Positions 53,081 through 61,017 of a DNA stretch of 64,000 nt are shown piece by piece. The notes below the pieces were generated by a model that saw nothing but the letters and a program-made list of their open reading frames with translations, was not told where the DNA came from and did no database searches. The position numbers and the translations under genes are program-made. Numbering within the stretch: position 1 is the stretch's first letter; the number at the start of each line of letters is the position of its first letter. Origin of the DNA: Hymenobacter jeongseonensis (GTDB taxonomy: Bacteria; Bacteroidota; Bacteroidia; Cytophagales; Hymenobacteraceae); contig NZ_JADQDQ010000001.1 in assembly GCF_015694725.1 (NCBI RefSeq), positions 1-64,000 on the forward strand. Direction: 5' to 3'.

Positions 53081-54716
53081 CCTGCCACGGCCTGCGGTGC
53101 TGGCGGTACTGGGCGCCCTGCTGCTGTGGGGCGGCTGGGCCCCCTACCCGTCGGCGCCGCTGTCGCTGCTGCTGTTCATCGGCTGGGTGCCCTACTTGCT
53201 GCTCGAGCGCAAGCTCACGCGGCAGGGCGCCCGCAAGCGGCGGGTATTTGCGCATACCTACCTGTTTCTGGTGCTCTGGAACGCCCTCACCACGTGGTGG
53301 GTAAGCTACGCCGAGCTCACGGCCGGCATTGCCGCCGTGGTGCTCAATGCTTTGCTCATGTGCCTGCCGCTCATGGCATTCCGCCAAACCAAGAAGCGGC
53401 TGGGCAACCGCATCGGCTACCTCTCGCTGCCGGTGTTCTGGATTGCCTTCGAGCAGTTGCACCTCACCTGGGACCTCACCTGGCCCTGGCTCACGCTGGG
53501 CAATGGCTTTGCCGCCGCGCCGCAGTGGGTGCAGTGGTACGAGTACACTGGTTTTCTGGGGGGCTCGGTGTGGGTGTGGGCAGTGAATTTGTTGATATTC
53601 TGGGCGTGGTGGGGCCGCGGGGGCGTTGCTCCCTGGGCCATATCGGGCCCTCGGCGGTGGCGCTGGGCATTGCCTGTGCTAGCATTGTGGGTGCCCATCG
53701 TTGCCTCCACAGTCATTGGCCGCAATTACCAGGAGAAAGGGCCCACGGCCGAAGTCGTGGTGGTGCAGCCCAATCTCGACCCTTACGTAGAGAAGTTTGA
53801 AGGCGGGGCCAAATTTGTGCCCTACGACGAGCAGATAACCCGCCTTTTGGCGCTATCTGAGCAACAACTCACGCCCCAAACCCGCCTCGTGCTCTGGCCC
53901 GAAACTGCCCTGGAAGAGGCGTACTGGCAGAATACCATCGAGAGCAACCCCAAAATTCAGCGCATCCGGGCGTGGCTGGCGCAGCACCCCGGCGTGGCCC
54001 TGCTCACTGGCATCACTACCATCGATTCGTACCCCAACAAAGAAGCAGCCAGCGAAACCGCACGCTTCCGCGACGACCTGGGCTACTACGACATCTTCAA
54101 CACCGGCGCTTATTTCGCCAACGCCACGGCGCCCATTTCCTTTTACCACAAGTCGCGCCTTGTGCCCGGAGTGGAAAAGATTCCGCCGGCCCTGGCTTCG
54201 ATTATTTCGCACATCGACTTGGGCGGCACCGTGGGCAGCGTGGGCAGCCAGCCCGACCGCACCGTATACCCGGCCCACCCCGCGGCGCCGGCCTTGCGCG
54301 TGGCGCCCATTATCTGCTACGAATCCATTTACGGTGACTTTGTAAGCGAATACGCCAAAAACGGCGCCACGCTGCTCAGCGTCATCACCAACGATGCGTG
54401 GTGGCACGACTCCCCCGGCTACCGCCAGCTGTTCAGCTACGGCGCGCTGCGCTGCATCGAAACCCGCCGCGACCTGGCCCGCTCGGCCAACACGGGCTTT
54501 ACCGGTTTCATTAACCAAAAGGGCGAAGTCATTCAACGCGAACAGGCCTGGATTCCGACGGCCAGCCGCGGCACCGTGCACCTGAACGATGAAGTGACAT
54601 TCTATGTGCGCTACGGCGAGTTGATTGGCCGCGGCACGCAGGTGCTGGCGGTGCTGCTGTTGCTGGTGGCCATTATGCAAGGCTGGCGCAAAAAGCCAAC
54701 TCCCCTCCTTGGCTAA
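53058..54716 (+). CDS. lnt: Apolipoprotein N-acyltransferase
   Basis: The 552-residue protein has about eight membrane helices and a nitrilase domain. The catalytic triad is visible: Glu in LVLWPETALEE, Lys in FYHKSRLVPG and Cys in APIICYESIYG. It adds the third acyl chain to lipoproteins at the inner membrane. The start ATG at 53058 overlaps the rsmI end by 23 bases. The N-terminus (TSTPKTSLPRPAVLAVLGAL) is typical. Confidence 0.93.
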   Translation: MTSTPKTSLPRPAVLAVLGALLLWGGWAPYPSAPLSLLLFIGWVPYLLLERKLTRQGARKRRVFAHTYLFLVLWNALTTWWVSYAELTAGIAAVVLNALLMCLPLMAFRQTKKRLGNRIGYLSLPVFWIAFEQLHLTWDLTWPWLTLGNGFAAAPQWVQWYEYTGFLGGSVWVWAVNLLIFWAWWGRGGVAPWAISGPRRWRWALPVLALWVPIVASTVIGRNYQEKGPTAEVVVVQPNLDPYVEKFEGGAKFVPYDEQITRLLALSEQQLTPQTRLVLWPETALEEAYWQNTIESNPKIQRIRAWLAQHPGVALLTGITTIDSYPNKEAASETARFRDDLGYYDIFNTGAYFANATAPISFYHKSRLVPGVEKIPPALASIISHIDLGGTVGSVGSQPDRTVYPAHPAAPALRVAPIICYESIYGDFVSEYAKNGATLLSVITNDAWWHDSPGYRQLFSYGALRCIETRRDLARSANTGFTGFINQKGEVIQREQAWIPTASRGTVHLNDEVTFYVRYGELIGRGTQVLAVLLLLVAIMQGWRKKPTPLLG

Positions 54717-54750
54717 GGAGCGGAGTTGGCGTTCTTCTTAACAATCTCTG

Positions 54751-55551
54751 ATGACCGACTTCACCCAACTCTCCCTCGACCTAGCGACGCTGTGCCGCAC
54801 CACAGCCGAGTTTATCCATCAGGAAGCAGCCATTTTTGACCGGGCCAAAATTGAGCATAAAGGCTTGCACGACTTAGTGAGCTACGTAGACCAGGAAACC
54901 GAGCGCCGCCTGGTGGCCGGCCTGCGGGCGCTGCTGCCCGAAGCGGGCTTCATCACCGAAGAAGGCACCGCCGGCCCCGACACCCACACTGAGGAATTTA
55001 CCTGGATAATTGACCCGCTCGACGGCACCACCAACTTTGTGCACAGCCTGCCGGTGTACTCCATCAGTGTGGCGCTGCTGCACCACAAGGAGCTGGTGGT
55101 GGGCGTGGTGCACGAAGTAAACCGCAACGAGAGCTTCCGGGCCGTGCGCGGCGGGGGCGCGTTTTGCAACGACCTGCCCATCCGCGTCACCGACATTTCG
55201 GCCCTCAACAACAGTCTCATTGCCACCGGGTTCCCCTATAAGGATTTCGACAAAATGAGCAACTATCTGCACGTATTGGGTGCCTTCATGACCCGCACCC
55301 ACGGCTTGCGTCGCCTGGGTTCAGCGGCCGTGGACTTGGCCTACGTGGCCGCCGGGCGCTTCGAAGCTTTTTTTGAGTTTAATCTCAACGCCTACGATGT
55401 GGCCGCCGGAATTTTGCTGGTGCGCGAGGCCGGCGGGCACGTGTCGCAATTTTTAGAAGCCGGCGACCCGCTTTTTGGGCGCGAAGTGGTGGCCAGCAAC
55501 GGCCACATCCACGCCGAGATGCAGCAGACCATCGGCGAGTTCTGGTCGTAA
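54751..55551 (+). CDS. Inositol monophosphatase family protein (SuhB-like)
   Basis: The 266-residue protein has the IMPase motifs ITEEGTAG (metal Glu pair), WIIDPLDGTTNFVHSLPV and a C-terminal LNAYDVAAGILLVREAGG, where the usual W-D reads Y-D. It should dephosphorylate inositol-1-phosphate or a related sugar phosphate; SuhB also joins rRNA antitermination complexes in E. coli. It lies 34 bases after lnt and may be cotranscribed. Confidence 0.93.
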   Translation: MTDFTQLSLDLATLCRTTAEFIHQEAAIFDRAKIEHKGLHDLVSYVDQETERRLVAGLRALLPEAGFITEEGTAGPDTHTEEFTWIIDPLDGTTNFVHSLPVYSISVALLHHKELVVGVVHEVNRNESFRAVRGGGAFCNDLPIRVTDISALNNSLIATGFPYKDFDKMSNYLHVLGAFMTRTHGLRRLGSAAVDLAYVAAGRFEAFFEFNLNAYDVAAGILLVREAGGHVSQFLEAGDPLFGREVVASNGHIHAEMQQTIGEFWS

Positions 55552-55590
55552 CTTCGCAAACTATTCTTTTCGCATCGCAGTTTACCCAGC

Positions 55591-55812
55591 ATGCTCCTGC
55601 TCGCCCTCACCTCCGTCGAAATTCAGTATTTTCTGATTGGCGCCCTGTTTGTGGCGGCAGCCTTTTACGTGGGCCGGATTTTCTGGCGGGTTTTCTTCAG
55701 CAAAACCGCCGCCGGCTGTGCCAAAGGCTGCGGCGGTGCCTGCGGCAGCCTCGACGTAGACCAACTCCAGCGCACCATAGAAGCCCGCGCCGCGGCCCAC
55801 ACCGGCCGCTGA
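55591..55812 (+). CDS. Small Cys-rich membrane protein (FeoB-associated type)
   Basis: The 73-residue product has one N-terminal membrane helix (YFLIGALFVAAAFYVGRIFW) followed by a Cys cluster (CAKGCGGACG), the layout of the FeoB-associated Cys-rich membrane proteins. FeoB itself is not nearby. The Cys cluster could bind iron or zinc. A hairpin follows the gene. Confidence 0.72.
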   Translation: MLLLALTSVEIQYFLIGALFVAAAFYVGRIFWRVFFSKTAAGCAKGCGGACGSLDVDQLQRTIEARAAAHTGR

Positions 55813-55844
55813 TACGGCGTGCATTTTTCTAGCCGTTTAGATAA

Positions 55845-55886
55845 CCCGCCCCCGCCTTGGCTGCGTATAGCCGAAGCGGGGGCGGG
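55845..55886. terminator. GC-rich hairpin after the Cys-rich membrane protein gene
   Basis: CCCGCCCCCGC pairs with GCGGGGGCGGG (55845-55855 with 55876-55886), and a short inner stem GGCT/AGCC closes the loop. There is no clear T-run, so termination is inferred from strength and position. Confidence 0.5.
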
Positions 55887-55937
55887 CTGCGTTTGCCCAC
55901 TTCCGCTTTGCTTTACTACTCCAAAACACCCACCGCC

Positions 55938-56279
55938 ATGCAGGACAAAGAAGAAGAACGCTCCCTTGTGAACGTCGAAAAGCAACTGAAAAAGGACGGT
56001 TTCACCCAGGATTTCAACGTCGTGGACGGCCGCCTGCAGACCATTGGCCACGACTCCGAAAAGAGCTACGCGCCCAGTGAGGTCACCATCGTCGATTTCT
56101 ACCGGTTCGAAGGCGAAAGCGACCCCGATGACATGTCCATCCTCTACGCCTTGGAGGCCAACGACGGTGTGCGCGGCACCATATCTTCCGCCTACGGCAC
56201 CTACGGCGATACCGACGCACTGGAATTCCTCAAGGAAGTAGAAACCCTCGGCAAGAATCTGGATAAGAAGCACAAGTAA
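55938..56279 (+). CDS. Small acidic cytosolic protein of unknown function
   Basis: The 113-residue product (MQDKEEERSLVNVEKQLKKD at the start) is acidic and has no hydrophobic stretch; FNVVDGRLQTIGHDSEKSYA and VTIVDFYRFEGESDPDDMSI are the most conserved-looking parts. Similar small proteins occur in Bacteroidota and are sometimes labelled as phosphoribosylpyrophosphate synthetase, but the length and motifs do not support that name. The ATG at 55938 gives the typical N-terminus. A terminator follows. Confidence 0.75.
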   Translation: MQDKEEERSLVNVEKQLKKDGFTQDFNVVDGRLQTIGHDSEKSYAPSEVTIVDFYRFEGESDPDDMSILYALEANDGVRGTISSAYGTYGDTDALEFLKEVETLGKNLDKKHK

Positions 56280-56296
56280 CCGCTTTCCACCATTCT

Positions 56297-56363
56297 GCAG
56301 CCGCAGCGGTAAATGCCTGAACAAAACCCTGTTCGAGCGTTTGCCGTTGCGGCTGCTTTTTTT
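56297..56363 (+). terminator. Terminator after the small acidic protein gene
   Basis: GCAGCCGCAGCGG (56297-56309) pairs with CCGTTGCGGCTGC (56344-56356), with one G-T pair, and seven T follow. Confidence 0.75.
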
Positions 56364-56396
56364 AGGCGCTAGCCTGTCGAGGCATTAGTCCCCGGC

Positions 56397-59300
56397 TTAG
56401 CTCACCAATGCCAGCAACTCTTGCCGGGTGAGTTCCTTGAAGAAGGCCGCGTCGGTTTTCACCAAGTCGTGCGCCAGGGTGCGCTTGGCTTCCTGCAGCT
56501 TCATAATTTTCTCCTCAATCGTATCGGGGCAAATGAGGCGCACGGCCACCACTTTCTTGGTTTGGCCGATGCGGTGGCTGCGGTCGATGGCCTGGTTTTC
56601 CACGGCAGGGTTCCACCACGGGTCCACGAGGTACACGTAGTCGGCAGCGGGCAGGTTGAGGCCGGTGCCGCCGGCTTTGAGGCTGATGAGAAACACCCGC
56701 ACACCGGCATCTTCCTGAAAAGCGGCGACGGCAGCGGCCCGGTTCCGGGTCTGGCCCGTCAGGTACTCGTAGGCGATGCCGCGCTGGTCCAACTCCGTGC
56801 GAATGAGGTTGAGCATGGCCACGAACTGCGAGAATATCAGGATTTTGTGCTGCGGCGCTTTACCGCTTATTTCCTCCAGCAGCACCTCCAGCTTGGCCGA
56901 GGCCGGGCCGTAGTATTCCTCCTCGGGCAGCAAGGCCGGCGAGTTGCAAATCTGGCGCAGCCGAGTGAGGCCCTGCAGGATGTGCACGCTGTTTTTGCCG
57001 GCTGTTTCCTCGTGCAGGCCCATCAGTTTGGCCCGAAATTCTTGCCGGCAGGCTTCGTACACCCGGCGTTGCTCGGCGCCCATTTCGCAGTAAAGCACCA
57101 TCTCGGTTTTATCGGGCAGCTCGGTGGCTACCTGGGCCTTGGTGCGGCGCAGCACAAAGGGACTGATTTTGCGCTGCAGCGCCTGCGCCACCCGCACATC
57201 CTTAAACTTGTCGATGCGCGTAGCGTACTGGTCCTGGAAATGCTGCCGACTGCCCAGCAGGCCGGGGCAAGCAAACGAAAGCTGCCCGTAGAGGTCGTAG
57301 GTGTTGTTTTCTACCGGTGTGCCCGTCAGCACCACGCGGTTGCGGGCTTGCAGCAGGCATGCCGCCTGGTATCGCAGCGAATCGGGGTTTTTGATGGCCT
57401 GCGATTCGTCGAGAAAGACGTAGTTAAAGCAATATTCCTTTAGCCAGCGGATGTCCGACACCACGGTGTTGTAGGTCGTCAGCACGATGTCGTAGGCGTA
57501 GAAATCCTGCGGTTTGGGGCGGCGGTTGGCGCCGTGCAGCACATGTACCCGCAGCGAAGGCGCAAACTTGGCCACTTCGGCCTGCCAGTTGAACACCAGT
57601 GAAGTGGGTACAACCACCAAGTTGGCCACGGCCAGGCCTTTTTCGCGCTGGAGCAGAATAAACGCCAGCACTTGTAGGGTTTTGCCCAGGCCCATGTCGT
57701 CGGCCAGGCAGCCCCCAAAGTGGAAGGTGTCGAGGAAATTTAGCCAATTGAGTCCCTGCTGCTGGTAGTCGCGCAGCGTGGCGCGCAGGGCCACGGGCAC
57801 CGCCACCGGGGCAATGCCCGTAAAATCGGCGGCGGCGGCCTGGTAGCGGGCCAGCTCGGCTTGGGTGGCGGGCGTCAGGTCCTGCGGCTCGTAGAGCTCG
57901 GACAAGGTTACAAAGCTGATTTTAGGCGTGCGAATGTGCTCTGCCACCACGGTACCGGCTTCGAAGTAGGCCGCAAATTTTTCCAGCCATGCCTGGGGCA
58001 AAATCCCGCGGGTGCCGTCGTCGAGTTGCACGTAGCGGCTTTTGTTGCGCACGGCTTTGTGCAAGTTTTGCATGCTGGCCTGTTGCTTGCCGAACTTCAC
58101 CCGCAGCACCGTGTCGAACCAGTTGGTTTCGCCCGTCACCCAGATTTTCACCCGGGCTTTGTGGGCGTTTAGCGTGTTGTTTTTAAGCTGGTTGAATCCC
58201 AGAATGGCGATGTCGTGGCTGCGCCAGTCGTCGAAGGCTTCCAGAAACCATTCTTCGCTCAAAAACAACGTTTTGGGCACATACAGCGCGTCTTGGTTGA
58301 GCTGGTCCTGGAAGTCGGGGTAGTGCCGGAGCAGCGCCGCCAGCAACCGGGCCTCGGCGGCCGCGTCGCGGGCCAGCAGGAAGGGCCGGCCCAGCTCATC
58401 GGTGGCGTAGAGCTGGCGGCGCGAGAGAATGGGCACTTCCTTGGGGCCGTAGCGGAGCACGGGCAGCACCTCCACGTGCGCGCCGGCATCGGTGAGGTAC
58501 AGCAGCGGCTCAGGTGGCTGGTCGAAGCCGCTCTCCACCCGTTGTGCGGGCGTGGCCGGCCGCACGTAGCCGTAGTTGATGTGCAGCTTGTCTTCCAGAT
58601 TCGCCAGTACACCACGCTGAAATTCAGCAAACTTAGTTTGGTGAATCAACAGGGTATTGTTGCGCTTCTGGAAAAACTCAATTACCCGCCACACCTCCAA
58701 GTCGTCAATTAAATACAACGCCTCGCGGGCCGCCAGGAAATATTCGAAGCGCACGGCCAAGGTTTTCAAGTCGAATGGCTCGTCGTGCAGCAGCAGTTCG
58801 CCGCGCACTTCGTAGTAGTCCCCCTGCTGCGTGACGCGCAGCCGCAGGTCGGTTTTGGCGCTGCGCAGCTGCACCGGAACCAACGATTTTGCCGCTGGCT
58901 TGTCCGACACGGCCGGCTTGTGCGCATACACCGGCAGCGCGTGCGGATTGCGCACAATGGCCCGGAGCGCCTCGATGCCCGCTACGGAACGAACCTCGTC
59001 GTAATTGTGCTGAAAGCGGCCCAGGGCGGTGTAAAACTTCACCTCATCCGGGTTTTGCAGCTGCCAGATGCCATCCAGCGGGTTGAGCAGGTTCACGGGG
59101 CTTTTGAGCTTCCCCATGGCTGTGGTAGCCGCTTCGGCCAAATGAATGGTCAGGTGCCCATAGTACCGGTGGCGGTCCAGGATAAGCAGGCGGCTGCCAA
59201 CGGGCGATGGAAGCACGGGAAGACGCGTCACAGGCAGCAAATGCCCCATCAGCTCTTGTTTGGCGGCGGCGGTTACGGGGTAGAGGTTGGGGCGCTTGGG

Positions 59301-59786
59301 CTGCACCGCCACGGCCGATGAACGGCTGTAGACGAGGTCGAAATGCGCGTCCAAATCTTCGTCCTCCTCCAGCCCGTAGTCGCGGGCCGAGGCCAGCAAA
59401 TACTGCTGCCGGGCGGCTTTATCGAAAAACAAACGCAATTCCTTCCGCTGCAAAATGCTCAGCAGCACCAGCGCCTGGTGCTCGCACAGCGCACTTTTCG
59501 GCGCCTCGCAAGCACAGGAAACCACTACGCCCGTGTCTTCCTGCTGCACCACCACCGTTGGAAACCGCAGCTGGCCCGAGCCCACCGTGCTGGTAAAAAC
59601 CCCGTGGTTCAGCGCCAGTGTTTCGGGCTGGATGGCCGCCAGTGTGCGGGCATCGGCCGTGGGCCACACGCTGCAGTGCTTGCCGATAATGGCGCTGCTC
59701 AACTCCACCACGGCGCGCCCCGGAAACTCGTACTTGTGCGGATGGGCGCCGACGGGCTGGTGCGGGGCTGGTTCCGGAGCAGGCAT
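56397..59786 (-). CDS. SNF2-family helicase/ATPase with SWIM zinc finger
   Basis: The 1129-residue protein has an N-terminal SWIM finger (residues about 85-110: VVVSCACEAPKSALCEHQAL with the C-x-C-x(n)-C-x-H pattern), a long middle region, and the SNF2 core: LADDMGLGKT (near 695), DESQAIKN (near 792), LTGTPVEN, FSQFVAML, KAGGTGLNLPAADYV and DRSHRIGQT (near 1072). SWIM-containing Snf2 proteins are widespread in bacteria; their role is mostly unknown. It is on the same strand as, and 47 bases downstream of, the radical SAM gene. Compare the SNF2 gene at 22212-25190. Confidence 0.93.
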   Translation of the reverse strand: MPAPEPAPHQPVGAHPHKYEFPGRAVVELSSAIIGKHCSVWPTADARTLAAIQPETLALNHGVFTSTVGSGQLRFPTVVVQQEDTGVVVSCACEAPKSALCEHQALVLLSILQRKELRLFFDKAARQQYLLASARDYGLEEDEDLDAHFDLVYSRSSAVAVQPKRPNLYPVTAAAKQELMGHLLPVTRLPVLPSPVGSRLLILDRHRYYGHLTIHLAEAATTAMGKLKSPVNLLNPLDGIWQLQNPDEVKFYTALGRFQHNYDEVRSVAGIEALRAIVRNPHALPVYAHKPAVSDKPAAKSLVPVQLRSAKTDLRLRVTQQGDYYEVRGELLLHDEPFDLKTLAVRFEYFLAAREALYLIDDLEVWRVIEFFQKRNNTLLIHQTKFAEFQRGVLANLEDKLHINYGYVRPATPAQRVESGFDQPPEPLLYLTDAGAHVEVLPVLRYGPKEVPILSRRQLYATDELGRPFLLARDAAAEARLLAALLRHYPDFQDQLNQDALYVPKTLFLSEEWFLEAFDDWRSHDIAILGFNQLKNNTLNAHKARVKIWVTGETNWFDTVLRVKFGKQQASMQNLHKAVRNKSRYVQLDDGTRGILPQAWLEKFAAYFEAGTVVAEHIRTPKISFVTLSELYEPQDLTPATQAELARYQAAAADFTGIAPVAVPVALRATLRDYQQQGLNWLNFLDTFHFGGCLADDMGLGKTLQVLAFILLQREKGLAVANLVVVPTSLVFNWQAEVAKFAPSLRVHVLHGANRRPKPQDFYAYDIVLTTYNTVVSDIRWLKEYCFNYVFLDESQAIKNPDSLRYQAACLLQARNRVVLTGTPVENNTYDLYGQLSFACPGLLGSRQHFQDQYATRIDKFKDVRVAQALQRKISPFVLRRTKAQVATELPDKTEMVLYCEMGAEQRRVYEACRQEFRAKLMGLHEETAGKNSVHILQGLTRLRQICNSPALLPEEEYYGPASAKLEVLLEEISGKAPQHKILIFSQFVAMLNLIRTELDQRGIAYEYLTGQTRNRAAAVAAFQEDAGVRVFLISLKAGGTGLNLPAADYVYLVDPWWNPAVENQAIDRSHRIGQTKKVVAVRLICPDTIEEKIMKLQEAKRTLAHDLVKTDAAFFKELTRQELLALVS

Positions 59787-59833
59787 ATCGTGAGCTTTTA
59801 TTTTCTAGCGCCTTAGCCGGCACGCATCGCCGC

Positions 59834-60856
59834 TTAACCCCACACTTTGGTACCTTCGGAGCAGTTGCGGCACATCTCAATCTGGTCGCGCCCCTTCAGC
59901 AGGCTGCCGCGGAACTGCTGGTACTTGGGCCCACGCCAGAGCTGGCGGAAGGTTTCGGTTTTGAGGTCGCCCTGGCGGTACTCGGCGTCTTTGTCGAAGC
60001 AGCACGGCACCACGAGGCCGTCCCAGGTGATGACGCAGGAGTGCCACATTTTCCAGCAGTGGTCCACGAGCTTATTTTTCAAGCTCCAAGTGCCGTTTTG
60101 GTTGTTCTGGTAGCGCGAGTAGTAATCGATGGTGGGAATGAGCGGGGAGCCGTGCTCGTGGTCATAAATCTGCGCGGTTTTAAACCACACGTCGTCCACG
60201 CCCATGGCTTCGGCCAGCTGTTTGGCGTCGTCAATCTGGTGCTCGTTGGGCCGCACCACCAGAAATTGGAAGATAATACGCGGCGTACTTGATTTCAACT
60301 CCTTACGCCACTTTACGATGTTGCGAGTGCCTTCCAGCACCTTTTCCAGCTTGCCACCCACGCGGTACTGCTGGTACACTTCCTGAGTGGTGCCGTCTAG
60401 GGAGATAATAAGTCGGTCCAGGCCGCTTTCCACGGTGCGCCGGGCGTTCTGGTCGTTGAGGTAGTGGGCGTTGGTGCTGGTAGCCGTGTAAATGCCTTTG
60501 TCAGCCGCGTACTTCACCAAGTCCAGAAACTGCGGGTGCAAATACGGCTCGCCCTGGAAGTAGAAAATCAGGTACCAGAGCCGGCTGGCCACTTCGTCAA
60601 TCGTTCGTTTAAATAAATCGGCCGGCAGCATGCCGGTGGGCCGCGTGAACGAACGCAGCCCGCTGGGGCACTCCGGGCAGCGCAGGTTGCAGCTGGTGGT
60701 GGGCTCGAAGCTCAGGGCCATGGGCAGGCCCGCCAGCCGGGCCTTGCCCGTGAACTTGCTGAGGATATAAGAGCCCACAATTTGCACCGTATTCCAGACG
60801 CGCAACGGCGTGGCTTTCGATAAAACATTCAGGCTATCGGCAAACGGGAAGGACAT
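59834..60856 (-). CDS. Radical SAM/SPASM domain protein
   Basis: The 340-residue enzyme has the radical SAM iron-sulfur motif CNLRCPEC (Cys56, Cys60, Cys63) after SFEPTTS, a GEP motif (YFQGEPYLHP) and a C-terminal SPASM Cys cluster (WDGLVVPCCFD, MCRNC). Such enzymes often modify peptides or act on sugars and lipids; no precursor peptide gene was recognised next to it, so the substrate is unknown. It lies upstream of the SWIM/SNF2 gene. Confidence 0.9.
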   Translation of the reverse strand: MSFPFADSLNVLSKATPLRVWNTVQIVGSYILSKFTGKARLAGLPMALSFEPTTSCNLRCPECPSGLRSFTRPTGMLPADLFKRTIDEVASRLWYLIFYFQGEPYLHPQFLDLVKYAADKGIYTATSTNAHYLNDQNARRTVESGLDRLIISLDGTTQEVYQQYRVGGKLEKVLEGTRNIVKWRKELKSSTPRIIFQFLVVRPNEHQIDDAKQLAEAMGVDDVWFKTAQIYDHEHGSPLIPTIDYYSRYQNNQNGTWSLKNKLVDHCWKMWHSCVITWDGLVVPCCFDKDAEYRQGDLKTETFRQLWRGPKYQQFRGSLLKGRDQIEMCRNCSEGTKVWG

Positions 60857-60893
60857 AAGCAGCGCGGGCCTGGATAGAAGGGCCTAAAAATAC

Positions 60894-61000
60894 GTCATCC
60901 CGAACGCAGCGAAGGACCTTATCGCCGGGACTGCGGAGGGGAAAAATCACCACCTCAACAATCCCAACGCGATAAGGTCCTTCGCGATGCTCGGGATAAC
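60894..61000. repeat. Long imperfect inverted repeat (copy 3 of a dispersed family)
   Basis: Arms 60894-60925 and 60969-61000 match at 27 of 32 positions around a 43-base loop. The left arm contains ATCCCGAACGCAGCGAAGGA, which shares the A-T-C-G-A-C and CGAAG-A positions of copies 1 and 2. It lies between the TlpA-like gene and the radical SAM gene. Confidence 0.75.
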
Positions 61001-61017
61001 CGATAATTTATTGCGGC

